Made by a program: the position numbers and the translations under genes | Source: Demequina zhanjiangensis | Lineage (GTDB): Bacteria; Actinomycetota; Actinomycetes; Actinomycetales; Demequinaceae | Direction: 5' to 3' | DNA: 64,000 bases | Assembly (NCBI RefSeq): GCF_030418315.1 | Contig: NZ_JAUHPV010000005.1 | Span: 124,001-188,000, forward strand | Notes under the pieces: generated by a model | The model's input: only the letters and a program-made list of their open reading frames with translations | What the model was told of the DNA's origin: nothing | Database searches by the model: none | Shown here: piece after piece, positions 17,917 to 25,219 of the stretch | Position numbering within the stretch: the stretch's first letter is position 1 | Layout: every line of letters begins with the position of its first letter

Positions 17917-18801
17917 TCACGAGTCAAGCCGGAGCAGGCGGGCCGCGTTGCCCTTGAGGATCGCGGGCAGGCGTTCGGGCTTGAGCGCTGTCTGCGTGAT
18001 GTCGTCGAGCCAGCGGTCGGGAGTGAGGAGCGGGTAGTCGGTACCGAACAGGATGCGGTCCTTGAGGTAGGAGTTGGCTGCGCGCACCAGCTGCTCGGGG
18101 AAGTACTTGGGCCCCCATCCCGACAGATCGATCCACGTGCGGTGCTTGTGGGTCGCGACTGCGAGGGCCTCGTCCTGCCACGGCACGCTCGGGTGCGCCA
18201 TCACGATGTCGAGGTCGGGGAAGTCGGCGGCGACACCGTCGAGCAGCATCGGGTTGGACCATGCGAGGCGCAGACCTCGGCCTCCCGGCAGTCCCGCGCC
18301 GATGCCGGTCTGCCCCGTATGGAACAGCGCGGGCACACCCGCGTCCTGGATGGCGCCGTAGAGCGGGTACCAACGCTCGTCCGAGGGGTCGAAACCCTGG
18401 ACCGTGGGATGCAGCTTGAAGCCGCGCACGCCGTGGTCCTGTGCCAGGCGGTGCACGCGGTCGACGGCATCAGGACGGTGCGGGTCGACCGAGCCGAAGG
18501 GGATGAGGACGTCCGCGTGGTCCGCCGCCTGCGAGGCGATCTCCGCACTGTCGAGCGTGGGGTGTCCCAGCTGCGTCTCGGCGTCGACCGTGAAGACCAC
18601 GGCAGCCATGCGACGCTCGCGGTAGTAGCCGGCGATCGCCTCGAGCTCCGGCCGCGGGCCGTCGGTGCGGAAGTAGCGGGACGCGGCCTCGACCAGGTCG
18701 GGCGGCAGGGAGGTGTGCCCGTGGTCGTCGACCTCGATGTGCACATGGACATCGATCGCGTCGATCGCCTGAAGGTCGATCGCGGGCTCGTAGCGAGTCA
18801 T
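17917..18801 (-). CDS. couH: amidohydrolase-family protein, probable beta-ketoacyl-CoA hydrolase of hydroxycinnamate pathway
   Basis: A 294-residue Amidohydro-rel (PF04909-type) TIM barrel. Metal-site elements are seen as 'DVHVHIE' near the N-terminus, 'LFHTGQTG', 'MAHPSVPW' and 'LFGTDYPLL'. This family usually contains decarboxylases and lactone hydrolases. In R. jostii RHA1, CouH of the same family hydrolyses the beta-keto thioester formed by CouM and CouO, releasing 4-hydroxybenzoate (or vanillate) and acetyl-CoA. The assignment rests on operon membership. It starts 11 bases after the SDR stop. Confidence 0.68.
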   Translation of the reverse strand: MTRYEPAIDLQAIDAIDVHVHIEVDDHGHTSLPPDLVEAASRYFRTDGPRPELEAIAGYYRERRMAAVVFTVDAETQLGHPTLDSAEIASQAADHADVLIPFGSVDPHRPDAVDRVHRLAQDHGVRGFKLHPTVQGFDPSDERWYPLYGAIQDAGVPALFHTGQTGIGAGLPGGRGLRLAWSNPMLLDGVAADFPDLDIVMAHPSVPWQDEALAVATHKHRTWIDLSGWGPKYFPEQLVRAANSYLKDRILFGTDYPLLTPDRWLDDITQTALKPERLPAILKGNAARLLRLDS

Positions 18802-18812
18802 GGCGGGCCCGT

Positions 18813-19760
18813 TCAGGCGGTGGGCGCGGGCCGCACCAGCGACTCAGGAAGCGCGGGGAAGCGCTCGCCCACTGACTGCAGGTTCCCCTCAAGAATCCCC
18901 GGCAGGTCGGCGGTGAGCGCCTCAAGGTTCCAGCCGCCCTCGTGGTATGCCGTCGCGACGGGTTCCGGATGCGACCACACCTGGAGGCGGTCGCCGCCGA
19001 TCCCGAGCGCCTGCCCTGTGACGCCTGCAGCGGCGTCCGAAGCCAGATAGGCGACCAAGCCTGCGACGTCGTCCGACGTGCCGAAGCCCAGGTCATGACG
19101 GAAGAAGTCCGGCATGGGCTCGCCTGCGGCGTCGGCCTCGATCGCGGCGGCGAAGTAGGGGACGGTCGCCGTCATGGCTGTCGCGGCCACGGGGATCACC
19201 GCATTGACAGAGACGCCTGCCTTCTTGAGCTCCATCGCCCAGGTGCGCACCATCCCGACGATGCCGGCCTTCGCCGCCGAGTAGTTGGTCTGACCGAAGT
19301 TGCCGCGCTGGCCGGTGGGGGAGCCGATGCAGACGATGCGCCCGGCCACGCCGTTGTTGCGGAAGTGCGTGGCGGCTGCGCGCACACAGGTGAACGTTCC
19401 GCGCAGGTGCACGTCGATGACGGTGTCGAAGTCATCGTCGCTCATCTTCCACAGCACGGTGTCGCGCAGGACCCCCGCGTTGGTGACCAGGATGTCGAGT
19501 CGACCGAAGGTCTCGAGCGCGGCCGTGACCAGAGCATCGGCGGTGGAGGTGGGGCCGACGGGCGCGACTACGGCGACCGCCGCGCCGCCCGCGCTCTCGA
19601 TCTCGGCGACTGCGTCCTGCGCCGCGGTCTCGTCGACATCATTGACCACGACCGAGGCGCCCTGCCGGGCGAGCTCGAGGGCGTAGGCCAGGCCGAGGCC
19701 GCGGCCCGAGCCGGTGACGATCGCGGCGCGACCGGCGAGCGGGGCATGCTGTGGGGACAT
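18813..19760 (-). CDS. couO: short-chain dehydrogenase, probable beta-hydroxyacyl-CoA dehydrogenase
   Basis: A 315-residue classical SDR. The cofactor motif is 'VTGSGRGLGLA' (about residues 15-25), 'VTNAGVL' follows near 95, and the catalytic Ser, Tyr and Lys lie in 'IGSPTGQ' and 'NYSAAKAG'. The C-terminus is extended by about 50 residues beyond the core. It would oxidise the beta-hydroxy thioester from CouM. It is the first gene of the operon: the ATG at 19760 has an AAAGGAG site, and the region upstream contains a palindrome shared with the divergent MarR gene. Confidence 0.76.
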   Translation of the reverse strand: MSPQHAPLAGRAAIVTGSGRGLGLAYALELARQGASVVVNDVDETAAQDAVAEIESAGGAAVAVVAPVGPTSTADALVTAALETFGRLDILVTNAGVLRDTVLWKMSDDDFDTVIDVHLRGTFTCVRAAATHFRNNGVAGRIVCIGSPTGQRGNFGQTNYSAAKAGIVGMVRTWAMELKKAGVSVNAVIPVAATAMTATVPYFAAAIEADAAGEPMPDFFRHDLGFGTSDDVAGLVAYLASDAAAGVTGQALGIGGDRLQVWSHPEPVATAYHEGGWNLEALTADLPGILEGNLQSVGERFPALPESLVRPAPTA

Positions 19761-19802
19761 CACTGAACTCCTTTGTTCACGACTCAGCACAGCACTAGTC
19801 GT

Positions 19803-19829
19803 TGAGAAAGTCAATGATTGAGATTCTCA
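19803..19829. promoter_or_regulatory. MarR/CouR-type operator between couO and couR
   Basis: A 27-bp imperfect palindrome with nested arms: outer TGAGAA/TTCTCA and inner TCAAT/ATTGA around a central G. It overlaps TTGAGA (19818-19823), a -35 for couR that is 16 bases from CAGGAT at 19840-19845, and on the other strand TTGACT (19814-19809), a possible -35 for couO. One bound repressor could shut both promoters. Confidence 0.65.
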
Positions 19830-19851
19830 CCACTCGTGACAGGATGACCTC

Positions 19852-20304
19852 ATGGGCACCGACAACGCACCGATGGACGTGTCGCCGACGCTGGACGCCG
19901 ACGCGAGCTTCCTGCTCGCCCGCGCGAGCGCGCTGACGGCGGCCGCGGGCAATCGCGCACTGTCGAGCATGGGGCTCAAGGTGCGCTCGTACTCGGTGCT
20001 CGCGCTTGCTGTCGAGGTCGGTCCGTCGCAGCGGGAGCTGGCCGAGAGGCTTCGTCTGGATCCGAGCCAGATCGTTGCGCTGGTCGACGCTCTTGAGGCG
20101 GGCGGCTACGTGGAGCGGCGCCCGGATCCTGCCGACCGTCGCGCGCGCACGATCACGGCGACGCCGGCGGGCGCGGAGCTGTTCGCCCGTGCGCGCGCAG
20201 CGGTCGACGGCGCTCAACGGGAGATCCTTGCGTCGTTCTCGACCCACGAGGCCGACGCTCTTCGTGCCTTCCTCCGGCGCATCGCCTACTCCGATCTGAG
20301 GTGA
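19852..20304 (+). CDS. couR: MarR-family regulator, probable CouR
   Basis: A 150-residue winged-helix regulator with MarR architecture: an N-terminal dimerisation helix, the recognition region 'SQRELAERLRLDPSQIVALVDALEAGGYVERRPDPADRRART' (about residues 60-100) including the wing D-R-R-A-R-T motif, and C-terminal helices. It is divergent from couO with a palindrome between the two starts. RHA1 CouR is a MarR repressor released by p-hydroxycinnamoyl-CoA; the same logic is inferred here. CAGGAT lies 6 bases before the ATG, suggesting a leaderless mRNA. Confidence 0.78.
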   Translation: MGTDNAPMDVSPTLDADASFLLARASALTAAAGNRALSSMGLKVRSYSVLALAVEVGPSQRELAERLRLDPSQIVALVDALEAGGYVERRPDPADRRARTITATPAGAELFARARAAVDGAQREILASFSTHEADALRAFLRRIAYSDLR

Positions 20305-20388
20305 CACGCGCGACGGCGTGACGAGGCCAAGGGTTCCGCCACAGACACGGTCACGGGTGTCACCACATCACGCTCAACGAGTACGCCG

Positions 20389-20403
20389 TCCCGTTCAACG
20401 GGA
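20389..20403. promoter_or_regulatory. IclR-type operator upstream of iclR/pobR
   Basis: TCCCGTTCAACGGGA is a perfect inverted repeat with 7-bp arms around one central base. It lies at the expected -35 position of the IclR gene (-10 CATGCT at 20423-20428). The same core recurs at 21217-21229 before pobA, which supports a binding site of the IclR protein. Confidence 0.6.
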
Positions 20404-20434
20404 TCGGATGGCCGAGGCGTGCCATGCTGAGCGC

Positions 20435-21187
20435 GTGGCGAACTCGACCTCCGGCGAGTCGATGACGGCGCGACTCGTGCGCGTGCTGGAGGCCTTCACG
20501 CCCACGCGCACCACGCTCACCGCCGCCGAGATCGGCCGCGCCGCGGGGCTGCCGTCGTCGACAGCGCATCGCATCGTGAGCGAGCTGGTGGAGGCCGGGC
20601 TTCTTGAGCAGGACGAGGACCGACGCGTGCGGATCGGCATGCGGCTGTGGGAGCTCGCCACGCGGTCATCGCATGCGCTCCTGTTGAGGCAGGCCGCGCT
20701 GCCGTTCATGGAGCAGGTCCAGGCGCGCGTCCGTGAGCACACGCAGCTTGCGATCCTGGACCAGGACGAGCCCCTCTTCCTGGAGCGGCTGAGCCACCCG
20801 GACGCCGGTGCGAACATCACCCGTGTCGCGGGTCGGCTCCCGCTGCACGCCTCGTCCTCGGGGCTGGTGCTGCTCGCGTTCGGCGATCGCCCGCTGCAGG
20901 AGCGGGTGCTCGCGGGGCGCCTGCGCGCGTTCACGCGGAGCACTCCGACCGACCCCGCGGTGCTCCGACGCATGCTCGACGGGGTGCGCAAGGCGGGCCA
21001 CGCAGTCACACCCGGCTTCCTGGACGAGGATTCGACGGGTCTCGCAGTGCCGGTGCGCGACGAGGCGGGCCGCACGGTCGCTGCGCTCTCGGTCGTGCTG
21101 CCGCGGGATGCGCCGACGGCGTTCGCCTTGGCAGAGCTTCATCGCGCGGCGCGCGCGATCCAGGAGGCGATGGGGCACCGACGCTGA
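20435..21187 (+). CDS. IclR-family regulator, probable PobR-like regulator of pobA
   Basis: 250 residues: N-terminal winged helix 'LTAAEIGRAAGLPSSTAHRIVSELVEAGLL' (about residues 25-55) and a C-terminal GAF-like effector domain (about 75-250) with 'GRLPLHASSSGLVLLAF' and 'GLAVPVRDEAG'. IclR proteins such as PobR and PcaU/PcaR commonly regulate aromatic acid genes in response to substrate. pobA follows 105 bases downstream. I chose GTG 20435, which has CATGCT exactly 6 bases upstream, rather than an earlier in-frame ATG at 20318, because the region between holds the operator palindrome. Confidence 0.78.
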   Translation: MANSTSGESMTARLVRVLEAFTPTRTTLTAAEIGRAAGLPSSTAHRIVSELVEAGLLEQDEDRRVRIGMRLWELATRSSHALLLRQAALPFMEQVQARVREHTQLAILDQDEPLFLERLSHPDAGANITRVAGRLPLHASSSGLVLLAFGDRPLQERVLAGRLRAFTRSTPTDPAVLRRMLDGVRKAGHAVTPGFLDEDSTGLAVPVRDEAGRTVAALSVVLPRDAPTAFALAELHRAARAIQEAMGHRR

Positions 21188-21216
21188 CACGGGCGACCTT
21201 CGACGCAGACAAGATG

Positions 21217-21229
21217 CCCGTTGAACGGG
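21217..21229. promoter_or_regulatory. IclR-type operator upstream of pobA
   Basis: CCCGTTGAACGGG, with 6-bp arms, matches the palindrome before the IclR gene except for the central base. It lies between iclR and pobA, 64 bases before the pobA ATG. Activation or repression cannot be decided from sequence. Confidence 0.58.
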
Positions 21230-21292
21230 AATCGATCCCACGGCAAGGGGCGTAGCCGTCAAGATGGCCGCATCGACATCAAAGGAGATGCC

Positions 21293-22459
21293 ATGGACGC
21301 AGTCCGCACCCGCGTCGCGATCGTCGGCGCCGGTCCCGCAGGTTTGTTGCTGTCCCACCTGCTCGCGAGAGCAGGGCTCGACTCGATCATCCTCGACTCC
21401 CGCAGCCGCGAGGAGATCGAGAGCACCATCCGCGCCGGGATCCTCGAGCAGGGCACTGTCGAACTGCTCGACGAGGTGTCAGGCTCCCGTGCTCGCACCG
21501 TCGGCAGCCGGCACGACGGCATCGAGCTGCGCTTCGACGGAACGGGTCATCGGATCGACTTCGCCGGGCTCGTGGGGCGGGGTGTGTGGCTCTACCCCCA
21601 GCACGAGGCGCTCAAGGACCTCATCGCAGCACGGCTCGCCGACGGGCAGGACATCCGCTTCGGCGTCACCGCGCACGAGGCCGTGGACGCGGAGTCGGTC
21701 TCGCCTGCGGTCCTCGCGACCACCGCGGAAGGCGGGGAGCTCGTGGTGCGCGCGGACTTCGTGGTGGGCGCCGATGGCTCACGGAGCGTCGTGCGGCAGG
21801 CCGTGTGCGGCAGTCACGGAGGCTACTTCCGCGAGTATCCCTTCGCCTGGTTCGGCATCCTGTGCGAGGCGCCGCCGAGCGCGGACGAGCTCATCTACTC
21901 GAACTCGCCCGACGGTTTCGCGCTCATCAGCCAGCGCACGCCCGAGGTGCAACGGATGTACTTCCAGTGCGAGCCGGACGCAGACGCGCAGGCGCCGTCG
22001 GACGCGCAGATCTGGGACACGCTCCAGCGCCGCGTCCCGGGCGCGACGCTCCATGAGGGTGCGATCTTCCAGCGCGACGTCCTGCGGTTCCGCAGCTTCG
22101 TGGCGCGCGCGCTCACGCGGGGGCGGATGGCGATCGTCGGCGACGCCGCGCACACCGTGCCGCCCACCGGAGCCAAGGGCATGAACCTCGCGGTCGCCGA
22201 CGTCGTGCTGCTCGCCGAGGCCCTGGAGGCTCTGCTCGTAGGCGGCGACGCGTCTCTCCTTGAGAGCTTCGACGAGCGCGCGTCCGCACGTATCTGGAAG
22301 GCCCAGCACTTCTCGTGGTGGATGACGAGCATGCTTCACACGGCGCCCGACGCGTCCGACTTCGATCGACGGCGTCAGCTAGGGGAGTTGCGCTCCGTGG
22401 TCGAATCGCAGGCCGGTTCCGCCTATCTCGCCGAGGCCTACACGGGTTGGCCCCTCTAG
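21293..22459 (+). CDS. pobA: 4-hydroxybenzoate 3-monooxygenase
   Basis: A 388-residue single-component flavoprotein hydroxylase that converts 4-hydroxybenzoate to protocatechuate with NAD(P)H and O2. The FAD-binding motif GAGPAG is at residues 11-16, followed by 'ARAGLDSIILDSRSREEIESTIRAG', typical of PHBH, then 'VVGADGSRS' and the second FAD motif 'GDAAHTVPPTGAKGMN'. The length equals that of characterised PobA. The ATG at 21293 has an AAAGGAG site 6 bases upstream. It links the product of the cou operon to the ring-cleavage genes downstream. Confidence 0.92.
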   Translation: MDAVRTRVAIVGAGPAGLLLSHLLARAGLDSIILDSRSREEIESTIRAGILEQGTVELLDEVSGSRARTVGSRHDGIELRFDGTGHRIDFAGLVGRGVWLYPQHEALKDLIAARLADGQDIRFGVTAHEAVDAESVSPAVLATTAEGGELVVRADFVVGADGSRSVVRQAVCGSHGGYFREYPFAWFGILCEAPPSADELIYSNSPDGFALISQRTPEVQRMYFQCEPDADAQAPSDAQIWDTLQRRVPGATLHEGAIFQRDVLRFRSFVARALTRGRMAIVGDAAHTVPPTGAKGMNLAVADVVLLAEALEALLVGGDASLLESFDERASARIWKAQHFSWWMTSMLHTAPDASDFDRRRQLGELRSVVESQAGSAYLAEAYTGWPL

Positions 22460-22560
22460 AGCACGGTGGCCGTGGGGCGCGCGTGAGGAGGGCCCGCGGG
22501 TGCGCGTCGTCACCGTGTGTGCTCGACCGCACCTCCCCGGCCGACCGCGCGTCGTGGGAG

Positions 22561-22566
22561 TAGCCT
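22561..22566 (+). promoter_or_regulatory. -10 box of leaderless nucleotidyltransferase-like gene
   Basis: TAGCCT ends 6 bases before the ATG at 22573, with no ribosome site between. Confidence 0.45.
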
Positions 22567-22572
22567 CGTGCC

Positions 22573-23232
22573 ATGTCGACGACGACGCCGTCACCCACGA
22601 CGCCGTGGGCGCCCCTCACCGCGGAGGAGATCGCGGCGCTCCTCGGCCCCAGCGAGGCACGCTGGTGGCTCTCGGGCGGCGCCGCGCTCGACCGCTGGCT
22701 TGGCCGCCAGATCCGGGGGCGCGAGAACGTCGACGTCAGCACGATCCCGCAGGATCTTCGCCCGCTCCTCGCGGTGTTGCCCCCGCGGTACTCCGCATGG
22801 GTCTCCGACGGTACGGAGGGCGAAGGGATGATCCCGATCGCGGACGCCGATGAGGACGCCGACCTTCAGCCGGTCCTCATCAGGGACGATCCGGCCGACG
22901 TCTGGGTGCTGCGCGTGAACGTCGAGGACGGGGCCGCGCGCGCGTGGATGTATCGTCGCGACGCCCGGCTCCAGCTGCCGTGGGATCGGGTGGTGCTGGA
23001 CATTGATGGGGTGCCGACAGGCGCGCCGGAGGTGCAGCTCCTCTGGAAGTGCTTCAGTCCGCGTCCCGAGGACGATGCCGACAAGGACGCCGTCATGCCG
23101 CACCTGTCCGACGAGGCGCGCGCGTGGTGGGAGCAGCAGCTGCTCAGGATCCACCCCCACTCGTCATGGACCATTCCGGTGCGCTCCCCGATGTTCCCGG
23201 CGCGCGCGAGCTGGAACCGCCCTCAGCGCTGA
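22573..23232 (+). CDS. aminoglycoside adenylyltransferase-like (nucleotidyltransferase fold) protein
   Basis: 219 residues. The N-terminal 'WWLSGGAALDRWLGRQIRGRENVDVS' region matches the AadB/2''-adenylyltransferase-like nucleotidyltransferase family, with the GG motif at 35-36. In this family the metal-binding motif is normally D-x-D; here it reads N52-V-D54, so one acidic ligand is replaced and transfer activity may be lost. The rest includes a 'PEVQLLWKCFSPRPEDDADKD' segment often seen in these proteins. It is not an obvious part of aromatic catabolism despite sitting between pobA and the lig operon. Its 3' end overlaps the convergent LysR gene by 10 bases. Confidence 0.65.
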   Translation: MSTTTPSPTTPWAPLTAEEIAALLGPSEARWWLSGGAALDRWLGRQIRGRENVDVSTIPQDLRPLLAVLPPRYSAWVSDGTEGEGMIPIADADEDADLQPVLIRDDPADVWVLRVNVEDGAARAWMYRRDARLQLPWDRVVLDIDGVPTGAPEVQLLWKCFSPRPEDDADKDAVMPHLSDEARAWWEQQLLRIHPHSSWTIPVRSPMFPARASWNRPQR

Positions 23233-24140
23233 GCGTCGTCGGTGAACTCGCCGCTGCTCACCGCGTGGAGGACGAGGCGTCGGAACCATCGCCCCGCAGG
23301 CGAAAGGTTCATCTCGCGGCGCGTGTAGAGCGCCACCGGTGAGCTGATGCCCGGCCACGGCAGGTCCGCCGTCTCGAGATCGGGGAACCAGCCGCAGAAC
23401 ACGTCTGCCACGTGGCGGGGCAGGAGCGCGACCAGATCGGTGGCGACGAGCACCGCCGGGACGGTCGAGTGCTCCTCCACCGTGAGCGCGACCTGGGGGA
23501 GGAGGCCGTGCTCCACGAGGGCCTGTTGCGGGAAGGTGTGGCCGCCTCTCGCGGAGACGCGGATGAAGCGTCGGCCCTCGAACATGCCCGGGCCGGTGAC
23601 CGGCACGGGATGGTGGCGGGAGGTCAGCGCGACGTACTCGACCCCGCGCACCGGAGTGCGCCACAGTCGCGCGGTATCCATGACGGACACGGTGAGCGCG
23701 ACGTCGATCGAACCCCTGACGATCTCCTCCTCGGCGACGTCGGCGTCAAGACGTGTGGCGACCAGGCGTGGGCGCGCCTTCGCTCGGGTGAGCGCTGCCA
23801 TGATCGGCGGAAGGAAGGTCTGCTCGCCGATGGACGTGAGCCCCAGCACCAGCTCTCCGTCGAAGTCGCTCGGGTCGAAGTCGGCGCTGTCGGTCACCGT
23901 GGCGTCGATCTGGGCGATCGCCTCGTGAAGCGGGCCGAACAGCTGGTTCGCCCGCGGCGTGGGGACCATGACGTGGCCGTCGCGGCGGAACAGGTCGTCG
24001 CCGAAGCGCTTGCGCAGGCGCGCGAGCGTGTAGCTGACCGTCGGCTGCGTGACGTGGAGCCGGTCTGCGGCGCCGGTGAGGCTCCGCGTCTCGTAGAGCA
24101 CGACGAAGGTGCGGAGCTGGTTGAGGTCAGCTATCGACAT
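23223..24140 (-). CDS. LysR-family regulator of the protocatechuate 4,5-cleavage operon
   Basis: 305 residues: N-terminal winged helix 'DLNQLRTFVVLYETRSLTGAADRLHVTQPTVSYTLARLRKRFGDDLF' (residues 4-50) and a periplasmic-binding-protein-like effector domain (about 90-300). It is transcribed divergently from ligI, about 100 bases away, the classic arrangement of a LysR activator and its target. In Sphingobium SYK-6 the LysR protein LigR controls the equivalent genes. The ATG at 24140 has a GAGG site. The inducer is probably a pathway intermediate (inference). Confidence 0.8.
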   Translation of the reverse strand: MSIADLNQLRTFVVLYETRSLTGAADRLHVTQPTVSYTLARLRKRFGDDLFRRDGHVMVPTPRANQLFGPLHEAIAQIDATVTDSADFDPSDFDGELVLGLTSIGEQTFLPPIMAALTRAKARPRLVATRLDADVAEEEIVRGSIDVALTVSVMDTARLWRTPVRGVEYVALTSRHHPVPVTGPGMFEGRRFIRVSARGGHTFPQQALVEHGLLPQVALTVEEHSTVPAVLVATDLVALLPRHVADVFCGWFPDLETADLPWPGISSPVALYTRREMNLSPAGRWFRRLVLHAVSSGEFTDDAQR

Positions 24141-24243
24141 CTATCGAACCTCTCTATGCGGCGTCCCTGCAGAATCTATTGGACCACAGTTGCCGGCGAG
24201 CCTAGAGTCAAGACTGAGAAAGCTAGTGACAAGGACGTTGCTC

Positions 24244-25218
24244 GTGATCCAGGACATCCCCGGCCCTGATGCCTACGCCCCGGCGCGCCACGGCGAGACG
24301 ACCGGCGACTTTGAGAAGACGCCCGGCTGGCTCGACTGGTACGACGGGCCCACGACGCCCACCTTCCAGCTGCCCGCCGGCGCGGTCGACGCGCACTGCC
24401 ACGTCTTCGGCCCGGGCGGCCAGTTCCCTTTCGCTCCCGAGCGCAAGTACACGCCGTGCGACGCAAGCGCTGCACAACTGTTCGCGCTGCGCGACCACCT
24501 CGGCTTCGCACGCAACGTCATCGTTCAGGCGACGTGCCACGGGGCCGACAACCGTGCGCTGGTCGATGCGCTGAACCGCAGCGAGGGTCGTGCCCGCGGC
24601 GTCGCGACGGTGCGCCGTGACGTGACCGATGCGCAGCTCGCCGAGCTCGACGCCGCGGGAGTGCGCGGTGTGCGCTTCAACTTCGTCAAGCGTCTCGTCG
24701 ACCGCGTGCCGACCGACTCGCTCGAGGAGATCGTCGAGCGGATCACGCCGCTCGGCTGGCACGTGGTCATCTACTTCGAGGCAGAGGACCTGCCGGACCT
24801 GTACGACTTCTTCTCGGCCATCCCCACCGATGTGGTCGTCGATCACATGGGACGGCCCGACGTCACGAAGGATCCAGACGGTCCCGAGTTCGACCTCTTC
24901 CTGCGCTTCATGCGCGAGAACCCGAACGTGTGGACCAAGGTGTCGTGCCCCGAGCGGCTCAGCGTCACCGGTCCGCGCGCTCTCGACGGCGAGCAGCACG
25001 CCTACACCGACGTGGTGCCGTTCGCCCGACGCGTGGTCGAGCAGTTCCCCGACCGCGTGCTGTGGGGCACCGACTGGCCCCACCCGAACCTCAAGGACCA
25101 CATGCCCGACGACGGGCTCCTGGTCGACTACATCCCCCAGATCGCCACGACGCCGGAACTGCAGCGCAAGCTGCTCGTCGACAATCCCCAACGCCTGTAT
25201 TGGCCGGAAGGAGCATGA
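24244..25218 (+). CDS. ligI: 2-pyrone-4,6-dicarboxylate hydrolase
   Basis: A 324-residue amidohydrolase-superfamily enzyme opening 2-pyrone-4,6-dicarboxylate to 4-oxalomesaconate. It carries 'VDAHCHVFGPGG' near the N-terminus, 'RGVRFNFVKRLVD', 'VVDHMGRPD' and the metal Asp in 'LWGTDWPHPNLKDHMPDDG', all typical of LigI, which unusually works without bound metal. I chose GTG 24244, which has AAGGAC upstream; an in-frame GTG at 24226 is possible. It opens the operon ligI-ligAB-ligC-aldo/keto reductase. Confidence 0.9.
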   Translation: MIQDIPGPDAYAPARHGETTGDFEKTPGWLDWYDGPTTPTFQLPAGAVDAHCHVFGPGGQFPFAPERKYTPCDASAAQLFALRDHLGFARNVIVQATCHGADNRALVDALNRSEGRARGVATVRRDVTDAQLAELDAAGVRGVRFNFVKRLVDRVPTDSLEEIVERITPLGWHVVIYFEAEDLPDLYDFFSAIPTDVVVDHMGRPDVTKDPDGPEFDLFLRFMRENPNVWTKVSCPERLSVTGPRALDGEQHAYTDVVPFARRVVEQFPDRVLWGTDWPHPNLKDHMPDDGLLVDYIPQIATTPELQRKLLVDNPQRLYWPEGA

Positions 25219-25219
25219 C

